Notes: generated from the sequence alone by a model not told the origin. Counted from the first letter of the stretch, positions 43,360 to 52,824 are shown. The stretch is 64,000 nucleotides of DNA from an uncultured Polaribacter sp. (GCF_947501385.1 NZ_CANMVP010000006.1:1-64000); one strand, 5' to 3'. Program-made: numbers and translations.

Positions 43360-43938
43360 ATGGTGAAACTTCAAAAAAGCATAGAAAAAAGAAACGCGTT
43401 GATAAAAGCGACTATTGAGCTCGTAAACAACAGTGGTTTTCATGCAACACCCATGAGTAAGATTGCTAAAATGGCGAACGTTTCTCCTGCAACAATCTAT
43501 TTATATTTTGATAATAAACAAGACCTGGTAAATAAGACCTATTTAGATGTAAAAGCAGCATATACAAAACACGCTTTTGCTACTTATCATGAAGAAATGT
43601 CTGTTGAAGAAGGTTTTGAAATTATTTGGAAACGAATTGCAGATTTTAAATTGAAAGAAGGTGAAAATGCTATGTTTTTAGCACAATGTGACAATACACC
43701 TATGATTGATGAACATAGCAAACAAGAAGGTATAAAGCATTTACAACCCTTATTAGATCTTTGGGAACGTGGTAAAAAAGAAGGAATTATCAAACCAATT
43801 TCTGACTATTTATTATATGCTTATGCTATCAATCCATTATCATTTTTAGTGGTGAATCAAAAGCGTGGAGTGTTTCAATTAGATGAAAAAAATGTCTTAG
43901 AAGCTTATGAAGCTGCTTGGAATAGTATTAAAAAATAG
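43360..43938 (+). CDS. TetR-family transcriptional repressor
   Basis: 192 residues. N-terminal HTH (about 8-55): ALIKATIELVNNSGFHATPM, SKIAKMANVSPATIYLYFDNKQDLVNKTY, the canonical TetR pattern. The C-terminal ligand-binding part is all helical and not assignable. It lies 24 bases upstream of a nitroreductase gene and probably controls it together with the DJ-1-type gene, a set typical of electrophile or quinone stress. Confidence 0.93.
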   Translation: MVKLQKSIEKRNALIKATIELVNNSGFHATPMSKIAKMANVSPATIYLYFDNKQDLVNKTYLDVKAAYTKHAFATYHEEMSVEEGFEIIWKRIADFKLKEGENAMFLAQCDNTPMIDEHSKQEGIKHLQPLLDLWERGKKEGIIKPISDYLLYAYAINPLSFLVVNQKRGVFQLDEKNVLEAYEAAWNSIKK

Positions 43939-43962
43939 AATATTAATAAAACAAAAATACCT

Positions 43963-44595
43963 ATGGAATTATTAGAAAAATTAAAATGGCGATATGCAAC
44001 CAAAGCCATGAATGGTAAAAAAGTATCAGAAGATAAAATTGATAGAATATTAGAAGCAGCAAGACTTGCACCTACTTCTAGTGGTTTACAACCTTTCGAA
44101 ATTATTGTTGTTACCAATAACGAAATCAAAAAAGAAATACAAAAAGTAGCCTGGAATCAATCTGTAGTTACTGAGTGTTCGCACCTTTTTATCTTTGCAG
44201 CTTGGGATACCTATACAGCAGAAAGAATTAACTATATGTTTGACTTGACCAATGAAATTCGAGGTTTTAAAAATGAAGGTTGGGAAAATTACAGACAGCA
44301 ATTATTAAATTCTTATCCTCAAAAAGATGCTGAAGAAAACTTTCAACATGCATCTAAACAAGCATACATTGCCTTTGCTACTGCCTTAACTGCTGCGGCC
44401 TTTGAGAAAGTAGATACAACACCTATGGAAGGTTTTGATGCTGAGAAGGTAGACGGAATTTTAAATTTAAAAGAAAAAGGGTTAAGAAGCGCTGTGCTAT
44501 TACCTGTTGGATATAGAGATGCTTCTGATGATTGGTTGGTAGATTTAGAAAAAGTAAGAAAACCAACATCAGACCTAGTAACCGTAATAAGCTAA
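43963..44595 (+). CDS. Nitroreductase-family NAD(P)H-dependent oxidoreductase
   Basis: 210 residues, FMN-binding fold of NfsB/NfnB type: KWRYATKAMNGK at the start (FMN phosphate contacts), RLAPTSSGLQPFEIIVV, and GLRSAVLLPVGYRDASDDWL near the end. Such enzymes reduce nitroaromatics, quinones or flavins. In the TetR/nitroreductase/DJ-1 gene set; the next gene begins 33 bases downstream. Confidence 0.93.
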   Translation: MELLEKLKWRYATKAMNGKKVSEDKIDRILEAARLAPTSSGLQPFEIIVVTNNEIKKEIQKVAWNQSVVTECSHLFIFAAWDTYTAERINYMFDLTNEIRGFKNEGWENYRQQLLNSYPQKDAEENFQHASKQAYIAFATALTAAAFEKVDTTPMEGFDAEKVDGILNLKEKGLRSAVLLPVGYRDASDDWLVDLEKVRKPTSDLVTVIS

Positions 44596-44628
44596 TTGAG
44601 AATTAAATAAAAATTAAAAACAAAAAAA

Positions 44629-45309
44629 ATGAACATATTATTCGTATTAACATCACATGATAAATTAGGAGATACTGGAAAAAAAACAGGATTTTGGATT
44701 GAAGAATTTGCAGCTCCTTATTACAAATTATTAGACAAAGGGGTAACAATTACTTTAGCAACTCCAAAAGGAGGAAAAGCTCCGATAGATCCTAGTAGTG
44801 ATACTGAAGATACAAGTACAGAAGACACAAAGCGTTTTAAAAGTGATGCAAAAGCACAAGAATTAATAAACAACACACATAAAATTGCAAATATGAATCC
44901 TAAAGATTTTGATGCTGTTTTTTATCCTGGTGGTCATGGTCCTTTATGGGATTTAGCAAATGATGAGCATTCGATTGCTTTAATTGAAACATTCAATGAA
45001 TTAGACAAACCTATTTCTTTTGTTTGTCATGCACCTGCTGCTTTGAGAGCGGTAAGAGGAAAAGATGGTGAACCTATTGTAAAAGGGAAAAGAGTTACAG
45101 GATTTACCAATACTGAAGAAGAAGGTGTTGATTTGGCAGATGTGGTTCCTTTTCTAGTAGAAGACATGTTAAAAGCAAATGGAGGAAATTATTCTAAAGG
45201 AGAAGATTGGTCTGAATATGTAGTTACAGATGGACGGTTAATTACGGGACAAAATCCTGCTTCTTCAAAGTTAGTAGCTGAAACGTTATTGAATGTTCTA
45301 AATAAATAA
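44629..45309 (+). CDS. DJ-1/PfpI-superfamily protein (Hsp31/GATase1-like)
   Basis: 226 residues. The nucleophile-elbow FVCHAPAAL contains the conserved Cys, FYPGGHGPLWDL provides the adjacent strand motif, and GFWIEEFAAPYY the conserved Glu region. Class-I Hsp31-type proteins detoxify methylglyoxal as glyoxalase III or repair glycated molecules. Placement downstream of TetR and a nitroreductase fits an electrophile-stress operon. Terminator follows. Confidence 0.9.
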   Translation: MNILFVLTSHDKLGDTGKKTGFWIEEFAAPYYKLLDKGVTITLATPKGGKAPIDPSSDTEDTSTEDTKRFKSDAKAQELINNTHKIANMNPKDFDAVFYPGGHGPLWDLANDEHSIALIETFNELDKPISFVCHAPAALRAVRGKDGEPIVKGKRVTGFTNTEEEGVDLADVVPFLVEDMLKANGGNYSKGEDWSEYVVTDGRLITGQNPASSKLVAETLLNVLNK

Positions 45310-45329
45310 TTTAAAATTTTGTTTTATTT

Positions 45330-45361
45330 AAAAGCCTGTAATTCCTTACAGGCTTTTTTTA
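45330..45361 (+). terminator. Intrinsic terminator after the DJ-1-type gene
   Basis: AAAAGCCTGTA / ATTCCT / TACAGGCTTTTTTT. Eleven-base stem with a long T-run. Confidence 0.88.
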
Positions 45362-45364
45362 TAT

Positions 45365-45400
45365 AATTTAATCGAAAAGAATTCCTCGAGGCTCTGCCTC
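45365..45400. repeat. Right copy of the 36-bp inverted repeat
   Basis: AATTTAATCGAAAAGAATTC followed by CTCGAGGCTCTGCCTC, the reverse complement of 40618-40653 with one mismatch. The rest of the gap to 45604 contains further dispersed-repeat pieces, e.g. two variants of AGCATGTGC[C/T]CA(A/G)CTTGA (45433 and 45507 regions), and no gene. Confidence 0.85.
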
Positions 45401-45604
45401 GGGGTTTCCGCTGAAACTGTCATTCCCGTGAAGCATGTGCTCAACTTGATTGGGTAACGGGAATCTAAATATAGAATTTTGGTTTTTGACCTTTTTTCAG
45501 GTCAAAGCATGTGCCCAGCTTGACTGGGTATGAAACCAGCGAAATACCTCTATGGGGCTAACTCGAGGATATTTGGTTTTAAAAATTATTTATTAACGAT
45601 AAAA

Positions 45605-46066
45605 TTACATTCTAAATAATCTATTGTCAAAGGTGAACAGTTCAATATTTGTGATTTTTATCTTTGAAAATGTAGGATGATTAGGATTGATAATGAAATT
45701 ATGTTCTTTGTTTACAACCGCTGATGGTACTTTTAAAATCAAATATTTATTTTCATCTAAAAAATAATCTCCTAATAATTGAGTACTTTCAGAATGTGGA
45801 ATAGAATCCCAATCTTGTGATAACTCAGATTTTTTTAAGGTTAAAAGTGTCGCTTTTTTTGGTATTTCAATTTCAACTAAACAATAATCATTAGGAATTA
45901 AATCGAAGTCTAAATGAACAGCGACTTCTAGCTTGGCTAAAGAAATGTTTTCTGCACAATACAATGCATTTTTACCTCTAGAGTTCCATCTGCCTCCATT
46001 CAACCTTGCTCCTGTTCCTAGCAAATCACTAGCATATTTTTCTCTTGATAATCTATAAATTTTCAT
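45605..46066 (-). CDS. RES-family NAD+ phosphorylase toxin
   Basis: 153 residues, the standard length of RES toxins. MKIYRLSREKYA at the start, then GARLNGGRWNSRGKNALYCA with the conserved Arg and Tyr, AKLEVAVHLD with the Glu, and VPSAVVNKEHNFIINPNHP near the C-terminus. RES toxins remove NAD+ by phosphorolysis and stop growth when released. Stop/start overlap of one base with the antitoxin gene upstream. Confidence 0.93.
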   Translation of the reverse strand: MKIYRLSREKYASDLLGTGARLNGGRWNSRGKNALYCAENISLAKLEVAVHLDFDLIPNDYCLVEIEIPKKATLLTLKKSELSQDWDSIPHSESTQLLGDYFLDENKYLILKVPSAVVNKEHNFIINPNHPTFSKIKITNIELFTFDNRLFRM

Positions 46067-46608
46067 TAGGCAAGAACTCCATATTCTATTCTAGACAACT
46101 GACTTTTAATTGCTTTCATTCCTTGATTTGTATCCAATAAAGATTTTGGAGCAACACCTCCCAAGCCAATATTAGCTCTCTCTAACCATTTAGAAAATTT
46201 ATCAGCAGCGCCAAAAACATCAACACCATAATCGTATAGTAATGTAATTTCAATTAATTTTTCAGACTGTGAAATATTTAGCTTTTTTCTTTCCTTTTTT
46301 AATCTGTCAATAGAACGCACTGAAATGTGTAAAATAGTTGCCCATTCTTGAATAGAAAATGGCATTAGCACTTGCGCATTCAATAAACTCTTGTAAGGAA
46401 GCCCTTTTCTAGTTGCGTGAATTAATTGATAGAAATTTTTATCATCATCTAAAATCTTAGGAAAAGCTCTAGAGGTATCATTTGCCAAAGCATAAATTTT
46501 AGAACTTTCTTCGACGTTCGAAACTTGCTCTGGAAATAAAATTTTAGAGATTATTAAACCTTGATTAATTGGTTTTTTATCTGATTTTGAAATTTTATAA
46601 TCTTCCAT
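46066..46608 (-). CDS. Xre/MbcA/ParS-family antitoxin of the RES pair
   Basis: About 180 residues. A helical N-terminal Xre-like DNA-binding part (IQEWATILHISVRSIDRLKKE) and the C-terminal toxin-binding DUF2384 domain (GAADKFSKWLERANIGLGGV, PKSLLDTNQGMKAIKSQLSR IEYG). It neutralises the RES toxin by occluding its active site and represses its own promoter. I choose ATG 46608; the frame is open to ATG 46671 but that extension is Phe/Ile-rich and lies in the likely promoter region. Confidence 0.9.
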   Translation of the reverse strand: MEDYKISKSDKKPINQGLIISKILFPEQVSNVEESSKIYALANDTSRAFPKILDDDKNFYQLIHATRKGLPYKSLLNAQVLMPFSIQEWATILHISVRSIDRLKKERKKLNISQSEKLIEITLLYDYGVDVFGAADKFSKWLERANIGLGGVAPKSLLDTNQGMKAIKSQLSRIEYGVLA

Positions 46609-46822
46609 GATTGCTAGAAATTTATCTTTCTCAAAATAAATATACGAAATATGTCTTAAAAAAAACGACAAAAGACATTTTGTTTAACATTAATTTATAA
46701 AATACTTCTCAATTGTAAATAATGAAAGCTAAAATATTCACTAATTTAAAAATAATACTTTGAGCTATTTAACTTATAAATAAATTTAGAAGTATTATAA
46801 ACTTTACGATTAAGAAAAAAAA

Positions 46823-48136
46823 CTACACCGTATAAATTCTAACTTTCTTTTTCTTTAAGCGAGAATTGTTCAATTTTTCGACTAAGCCTTCTGCTAAAGT
46901 CAAAGGAACAGCAACAAAAGCACAATCTTGCTTTAAATCAATCGCTCCTAATTGATCTTTATTTAACTTCCCTTGTTTGATAAATAAACCAGCGATATCT
47001 CCTTTAGAAATTTTATCTTTTCTTCCACCAGAAATAAAGACAGTTTCCCAATAAGGTTCTTTTCTTTCTGCTTGTTTCGAAATATCTACAATTTCAGCAT
47101 TTTTTATAAATTCTGGCAACAATTGGTCTTTCCATTTTAAAACATAGGCTGTTCCTTCTGCTGAAACCCTCGCTGTACGTCCATTTCTATGCGTAAATTC
47201 CTCTAATGCTTGTGGCAATTCATAATGAATGATAAAATTCATTTCAGGCACATCAATTCCTCTTGCAGCCAAATCTGTCGCAATTAAAATTTGATTGGTT
47301 CCATTACTGAACTTTATCAAAGAACGTTCTCTGTCTTTTTGCTCCATTCCGCCACTAAAACAACCGTGTCTAATATTTTTGTTTTCTAAAAAAGTACTCA
47401 CATTATGAATGCTATCTTTTAAATTACAAAAGATAATTCCTTGTTGATTTCCTAAATGATTCAACAAGTGTAACAAGGTATTTAATTTATTTTTTGCTGG
47501 AGAAATAACCGTTTTAATTTCTAATTTAGAAACCTTTTTACCTTTTAAGTAATTAATTACTCTTGGTTCTTCCAAACCAACAAAATCAGGAATGCTAACA
47601 CCTTGTGTTGCAGAAGTTAAAATACGCTTACTTAAAGCTGGTAATTGCCTTATGATTTGTCTCATTTCATACTCAAAACCAACTTCTAAAGACTTGTCAA
47701 ATTCGTCTAAAACTAAAGTTTTAATACTTTCTCTTGAAAAACGTTCGTTGCTAAAATGGTCCGAAATTCTCCCGGGAGTTCCTATTAAAATAGCCGGAAC
47801 ATGTTTCAATTCTATTTTATCTTTAGACATGGGTCTTCCACCATAAACGGCATTTACCTTGTATCCAGAACCCATTCCACGAACCACTTGTTCAATTTGA
47901 ATCGCTAATTCTCTTGAAGGCACTAAAATAAGCACTTGTATGTCTGGATTTTCAGAATCTAAATTATTGATAATTGGCAATAAAAAAGCCAATGTTTTTC
48001 CAGTTCCAGTTGGAGAAAGCAAAATAGTGTTATTTGTTTTTTCAATGACAGCTGTAGCTTCTATTTGCATAGGATTTAACTGTTTGATATTCAATTTATC
48101 TAAAATATCTTGCTGATCTTTTTTATTATTTGCCAT
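46823..48136 (-). CDS. dbpA: DEAD-box RNA helicase with DbpA-type RNA-binding domain
   Basis: 437 residues. LNIKQLNPMQIEA (Q motif), Walker A SPTGTGKT, motif II VLDEFDKSLE (DEFD rather than DEAD), SAT, and ATDLAARGIDVPEMNF with HRNGRTAR in the second domain. The C-terminal ~75 residues (DIAGLFIKQGKLNKDQLGAID and following) form the DbpA RNA-binding domain, which in E. coli DbpA recognises 23S rRNA hairpin 92. A role in 50S assembly is therefore likely. No operon partner downstream. Confidence 0.88.
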   Translation of the reverse strand: MANNKKDQQDILDKLNIKQLNPMQIEATAVIEKTNNTILLSPTGTGKTLAFLLPIINNLDSENPDIQVLILVPSRELAIQIEQVVRGMGSGYKVNAVYGGRPMSKDKIELKHVPAILIGTPGRISDHFSNERFSRESIKTLVLDEFDKSLEVGFEYEMRQIIRQLPALSKRILTSATQGVSIPDFVGLEEPRVINYLKGKKVSKLEIKTVISPAKNKLNTLLHLLNHLGNQQGIIFCNLKDSIHNVSTFLENKNIRHGCFSGGMEQKDRERSLIKFSNGTNQILIATDLAARGIDVPEMNFIIHYELPQALEEFTHRNGRTARVSAEGTAYVLKWKDQLLPEFIKNAEIVDISKQAERKEPYWETVFISGGRKDKISKGDIAGLFIKQGKLNKDQLGAIDLKQDCAFVAVPLTLAEGLVEKLNNSRLKKKKVRIYTV

Positions 48137-48228
48137 AATTTTATTTTTACGCTACTCTTATGTTCTCTATTCTTTTATCTTTTTCTCTTATCAAACTGTA
48201 AACTGCGACTGCGTACTGCCAACTGGAA

Positions 48229-49767
48229 TTACCAATCAATTGGAAAATAATCTTTTAAAAACTTCCCAGACCAATGTTTTCCCGTATTAATTCCGTCAAT
48301 TAAAGGATCCATTACGCGTGCTGCACCATCTACAATGTCTAGCGGTGGCTGAAAATCGTGCACTTCCACTTTCTTTTTAGACAATTCTGCAGGATCTTCA
48401 TCTGTAACCCAACCTGTATCTACTGCATTCATATAAATTCCTTTTTTCGCAAAAGTTGCAGAAGATGTATGCGTTAACATATTTAAAGCTGCTTTTGCCA
48501 TATTTGTATGCGGATGTCTGTCTACTTTTTTAAATCGGTGAAATTTTCCTTCCATCGCAGAAACGTTAATGATGTGTTTTTTACCCGTGTTTTCTTTCAT
48601 CATTAAATTAGACAAACGATTACACAACACAAAAGGTGCCACCGCATTTACCAATTGAACTTCTACCATTTCTGTGGTTTCAATTTCACCTAGTCTTAAA
48701 CGCCAGCTATTGGTTTTTCTTAAATCTACCTGTTGCAAATCAACGTCTAATTTTCCTTCTGGAAAAACTTCTTCAGTTTGTAAAGAATTATCAAAACTAT
48801 AGGGTATTTGAGATAATTCTGCTGAATTTCTCAATCCAATTCCTGGTTCTGGACCGTGCCAAGTGACTGGCAACACATTATTTTTACTTGTTTTAGAAGT
48901 TCCGATACTTAAATCTGAAATTTCTTGTAAGCATTCTAAATGATTTTCTAACAATCTTTGCGCCAACTTCGGAAGCTCTGAAGTAGGTAGCTTTTCGTTC
49001 TCAATCATGTGTGTATAAAAACCGGAAGGCCTTCTTACTGTTTGCGCTGCATTATTTATTAAAATATCCAATCGATCGTATTTTTGCTCTATATAATTAC
49101 AAAAAATCTCTACACTTGGTATGTGTCTTAAATCCAATCCATGAATGTGTAAACGATCGTTCCAATCTTTATAATCTTCTTCTTTTGAAAAACGAATGGC
49201 AGCATCTGCAGGAAATCTAGTTGTTGCCACAACCGTTGCTCCAGATCGCAATAACATTAAGGTGATGTGATAGCCAATTTTTAAACGAGATCCTGTAATA
49301 ACAGCAACTTGGTCTTTTAAATCTGTTGTTTGAAAACGTTTCGCATAATTTAAATCGCCACAATCTGAACACATCGTATCATAAAAATGGTGCAGTTTGG
49401 TAAAAAGCGTTTTACAAACATAACAGTTTCTTGGGGATTCTAATTCTGGAGTATCTTCTGAAATTGTACCTGCAGCTAATAATTTCGGAGCGACAAATAA
49501 TGCAGCTTCTCTCGCAGATCGAATTCCGGTCGATTTTCTAGCATGCGTATCTTTGGCAATCATTTTACGTTTTGCCGCTTTTTTAGCGTCTTTTCTTCTG
49601 CGTTGAAATTCATCACGGTTTGGTCTAGACAATTCGCCAGCAACCTTAAAAAGCGCGACTCTTTGCGCTTCAGGAATTTCAAACAATTGGTTTGTATCTG
49701 CTAATAAATCTTGTATTGTTTTGATACAAGCCTCTATTTCTAGATTGTTATTTTTATGCTCACTCAT
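48229..49767 (-). CDS. Atypical SDR with N-terminal basic/zinc-ribbon extension
   Basis: 512 residues, twice the SDR norm. Residues 1-110 are helical with a basic patch [13 protein letters not shown] (57-69); a zinc ribbon CYVC...CSDC (Cys 115, 118, 133, 136) follows; the Rossmann domain starts with [14 protein letters not shown] (155-168) and has NNAAQT. A 100-residue insertion precedes NVSAMEGKF. Where classical SDRs have YxxxK there is TNMAK near 419-424: Lys is kept, the catalytic Tyr is absent. The fold is clear but catalysis by the usual mechanism is doubtful. Located between two helicase genes on the same strand. Confidence 0.85.
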   Translation of the reverse strand: MSEHKNNNLEIEACIKTIQDLLADTNQLFEIPEAQRVALFKVAGELSRPNRDEFQRRRKDAKKAAKRKMIAKDTHARKSTGIRSAREAALFVAPKLLAAGTISEDTPELESPRNCYVCKTLFTKLHHFYDTMCSDCGDLNYAKRFQTTDLKDQVAVITGSRLKIGYHITLMLLRSGATVVATTRFPADAAIRFSKEEDYKDWNDRLHIHGLDLRHIPSVEIFCNYIEQKYDRLDILINNAAQTVRRPSGFYTHMIENEKLPTSELPKLAQRLLENHLECLQEISDLSIGTSKTSKNNVLPVTWHGPEPGIGLRNSAELSQIPYSFDNSLQTEEVFPEGKLDVDLQQVDLRKTNSWRLRLGEIETTEMVEVQLVNAVAPFVLCNRLSNLMMKENTGKKHIINVSAMEGKFHRFKKVDRHPHTNMAKAALNMLTHTSSATFAKKGIYMNAVDTGWVTDEDPAELSKKKVEVHDFQPPLDIVDGAARVMDPLIDGINTGKHWSGKFLKDYFPIDW

Positions 49768-50029
49768 AATAATGATGAAACTATTTTTTTATAAATTCTA
49801 ACAATAATAGTTTGCTTGAAATCACTTCGACAAGTTCAGTGTGACATTGTTACTATTAATTTCTTCTATTAATTAAAAAAATTATTTTTTCTAATTTTAA
49901 GTTAAAACCTATCGTGTATATCTAATTTCTAATATTAATTAAATTTTTGAAAACTAAAATAATAACTTCCTTAAATCAATTTAAAATCAAAATGTCAGTC
50001 TGAGCCAGTCGAAGACCTTTTACTTAAAA

Positions 50030-51373
50030 CTATTTTTTCTTCTTTTTCTTTTTAGAACTGTTTTCTTTTGTAATATGAGAATTGGATTGCTCCAAATAAT
50101 TTGCCAAAACCTTTTCTATTAATTCTTCTTTAGTTAAATGATGAAAAACCGTTCTTATTCTTCTTTTAAAATCTTCAGAAACTGTTTTATTAGGCTTTGT
50201 TTTAAATATTTTTTTCGCCCATAACAATCCGTTATTCTCTTCGATACTTTGGCGATCTGCTTTTTTATATCTTGCAAATGAAATCCCCAACTCTTTTTCG
50301 AAATTTGCGATATCTACCACTTCTTCTTGTTGTAAAATGGTTAACGAAAACCCCTTTGCTCCGGCTCTGGCTGTTCTTCCACTTCTGTGCACATAGGCAT
50401 CATAGGTATCTGGCAAATGGTAATTTACAACATAAGAGATTTCTTTTACATCAATTCCTCTTGCGGCTAAATCTGTAGCAACTAAAATGTCTATGTGCCC
50501 TTCACGAAATTGCCCCATAATTCGATCACGAATTCCTTGGGTTAAACTTCCATGAATCGCACCTGAAGAAAATTTATGAATCGCTAAATTTTTTGCTAAT
50601 TTATTTACTGCAGCTTTTGTTTTACAAAATATGATTCCTCTTTGACCTTCTTTAGTGTTTAAAAAATGTAATAAAACCTCTAATTTTTCAATCGGTTCTA
50701 CTACTACATATTGATGCTCAATTCCTTGATGACCAACAGTTTTCATATCAGCTTCAATGGTAACAATAGCATTAGACATGTAGTTATTGATCATTTGCTT
50801 AATAGCACCTGGCATGGTAGCTGTAAACAATAAAGTTCTTCTATTCTTCGGAATTTCAGTAATAATAGCGTCCAAACCCTCCCTTAAAGCGCTTACCATT
50901 TCATCTGCTTCATCTAAAATAAAGTAAGAAATTGTTTTAATAGCAATCGCTTCACGTTTTACCAAATCTGCCAACCGTCCTGGAGTTGCTACCACAATAT
51001 GCGTGGTTTCTTGTAAGCGTTCTATTTGAGGTTTTATAGGAATTCCGCCACAAACAACTGCGATAGATATTTCTGCATTGTGTTTTGCAAATGACTCTAA
51101 ATTACTATGAATTTGTTGCCCTAATTCTCTTGTTGGTGCTAAAATAACTGCTTGAATTATGTCTTTCTCTGCGTCAATTAATTGTAGTAAAGGCAATCCG
51201 AAAGCAGCTGTTTTCCCTGTTCCTGTTTTTGCCAAAGCAACTACATCTTCTTTCTGATTTAAAATAACCGGAATTACTTTTTCTTGAATAGCTGTAGGTA
51301 CAGAAATTTGAAGCTCCGTTAAACTTTGTTGCAATTGTTGGTGAATTCCTAAATCGGAAAAACTTTTTAACAT
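50030..51373 (-). CDS. DEAD-box RNA helicase (DeaD/RhlE type)
   Basis: 447 residues. LKSFSDLGIHQQL and VPTAIQEKVIP (Q motif), Walker A AKTGTGKTAAFG, motif II ILDEADEMV, TATMPG motif III, second domain with ATDLAARGIDVKEI and HRSGRTARAG; the tail is basic and ends in a Lys run. Cold-adapted bacteria use such helicases for ribosome assembly and RNA unfolding. I choose ATG 51373 because ATG 51403 adds ten residues that have no counterpart in DEAD-box starts. Confidence 0.92.
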   Translation of the reverse strand: MLKSFSDLGIHQQLQQSLTELQISVPTAIQEKVIPVILNQKEDVVALAKTGTGKTAAFGLPLLQLIDAEKDIIQAVILAPTRELGQQIHSNLESFAKHNAEISIAVVCGGIPIKPQIERLQETTHIVVATPGRLADLVKREAIAIKTISYFILDEADEMVSALREGLDAIITEIPKNRRTLLFTATMPGAIKQMINNYMSNAIVTIEADMKTVGHQGIEHQYVVVEPIEKLEVLLHFLNTKEGQRGIIFCKTKAAVNKLAKNLAIHKFSSGAIHGSLTQGIRDRIMGQFREGHIDILVATDLAARGIDVKEISYVVNYHLPDTYDAYVHRSGRTARAGAKGFSLTILQQEEVVDIANFEKELGISFARYKKADRQSIEENNGLLWAKKIFKTKPNKTVSEDFKRRIRTVFHHLTKEELIEKVLANYLEQSNSHITKENSSKKKKKKK

Positions 51374-51415
51374 GAAAATTATTTTGGGCAAAGATAACCA
51401 CACTTTTAAAAGAAT

Positions 51416-51465
51416 AACGCCAAATGGTTTATAATTCTATTTATTATAGAAAACCATTTGGCGTT
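51416..51465. terminator. Long-arm inverted repeat upstream of the helicase gene
   Basis: AACGCCAAATGGTTT (51416-51430) and AAACCATTTGGCGTT (51451-51465) are perfect 15-bp arms separated by 20 bases. It lies 43 bases upstream of the helicase start. A trailing A/T pattern is weak, so it may be an operator or cis-RNA structure as well as a terminator; cold-inducible helicase genes often have structured leaders. Confidence 0.6.
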
Positions 51466-51569
51466 AGTAAAAAAAGAATTAAAAGTTTGAAATTGCCTCC
51501 AAAACTTTGGAGAAATGTATTGAAATTGCCGCTTAAATTAATAAGTTCTCACTTGAAATTTCAAAAGTA

Positions 51570-51755
51570 CTACCATTGATGTGCTTTTTTTAAGTTATTG
51601 ATTATTAAACACTTAATAGTTCTCGATTTGCTTCGCAAGCTACCTTCAATCAAAATACATTTTGATTTTGGCAATGCTCGAACAGACATGCTTACAAGCA
51701 TTTATCTCGCGTCATTCAATCGCTTGAAAATTTTTTTTCTCGAATCTCGAACGGA
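51570..51755. repeat. Dispersed repeat family B, copy near the ADH gene
   Basis: CTACCATTGATGTGCT, then CTCGATTTGCTTCGCAAGC, the AATCAAAATACATTTTGATT palindrome, GGCAATGCTCGAACAGACAT, CGTCATTCAATCGCTTGA and TTTCTCGAATCTCGAACGGAC. Nearly identical in its middle to the units at 25186-25623. Fills most of the gap before the alcohol dehydrogenase stop. Confidence 0.85.
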
Positions 51756-51768
51756 CAATAAATAACTT

Positions 51769-52824
51769 TTATGCTTCTTTTAAACTTTTCATATCAATTA
51801 CAAATCGATATTTTACATCATTTTTAGTGACTCTCTCAAAAGCATTGTTAATGTCTTTCATATCAATCATTTCAATTTCTGAAACAATATTATGTTCTCC
51901 ACAAAAATCTAACATTTCTTGCGTTTCTTTAATTCCGCCAATTAAAGAACCTGCAACTCTTTTTCTTCCCATAATTAAATTAGCACCATTCATAGGTTCT
52001 AATGGCTCAATTGCGCCAACCATTACCATAGTGGAATCTCTTTTTAAGAGTTGTAAATACGGATTTATATCGTGTTTTACGGGAACTGTATTTAATAAGA
52101 AATCAAAACTTCCGGCGTGCTTGTTCATTTCATCATCGTTTTTAGAAATAATTACTGCATCTGCCCCTAATTTTTTAGCATCACTTGCTTTGCCTTCAGA
52201 AGTTGTAATCATAAACGTTTCTGCGCCCATGGCACTCGCTATTTTGATTCCCATGTGACCAAGACCTCCTAAACCAATAATTCCTACTTTATCTCCTTTT
52301 TTAATTTTCCAATGATTTAGTGGAGAAAATGTGGTAATTCCTGCGCATAATAAAGGTGCAACTGCTTTTGTATCTAAGTTTTCTGGAACTTTCAATACAA
52401 AATCTTCTCGTACTACGATACTTGTTGAATACCCTCCAAATGTGGTAGTATTTAAATGTTTGTCTTTGCTATTATAGGTGGCAGTCATTCCTTTTTCACA
52501 GAATTGTTCTAGATCGTCTTCACAAGCACTACATTCTTTACAAGAATCTACCATACAGCCTACTCCAACTAAATCACCTTTTTTGTAATTTTTTACAGCA
52601 TCACCAACTTCTAATACTTTTCCAACAATTTCATGTCCAGGTACTAAAGGATATTTTGCGTTTCCCCAATCGTTTTTTGCCGCATGAATGTCACTATGAC
52701 AAACACCACAATATAAAATATCAATTTTTACATCATTCTTTAAAAGGTCTCTTCTTTCTATTTCTATTTGTTTTAAATCTGCATCAGCAGCTTTTGTTCC
52801 GTATGCTTTTATGGTCTCTGTCAT
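51769..52824 (-). CDS. Zinc-dependent NAD(P) alcohol dehydrogenase (CAD/YahK type)
   Basis: 351 residues, MDR superfamily. Catalytic-zinc ligand in YCGVCHSDIH, GHEIVGKVLEVGDAVKNYKKGD, structural-zinc cysteines in VDSCKECSACEDDLEQFC, and Rossmann motif IGLGGLGHMGIKIA. The YahK/cinnamyl-alcohol-type subgroup reduces a wide range of aldehydes with NADPH. No operon partner; reversed relative to the acetolactate synthase gene. Confidence 0.93.
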   Translation of the reverse strand: MTETIKAYGTKAADADLKQIEIERRDLLKNDVKIDILYCGVCHSDIHAAKNDWGNAKYPLVPGHEIVGKVLEVGDAVKNYKKGDLVGVGCMVDSCKECSACEDDLEQFCEKGMTATYNSKDKHLNTTTFGGYSTSIVVREDFVLKVPENLDTKAVAPLLCAGITTFSPLNHWKIKKGDKVGIIGLGGLGHMGIKIASAMGAETFMITTSEGKASDAKKLGADAVIISKNDDEMNKHAGSFDFLLNTVPVKHDINPYLQLLKRDSTMVMVGAIEPLEPMNGANLIMGRKRVAGSLIGGIKETQEMLDFCGEHNIVSEIEMIDMKDINNAFERVTKNDVKYRFVIDMKSLKEA

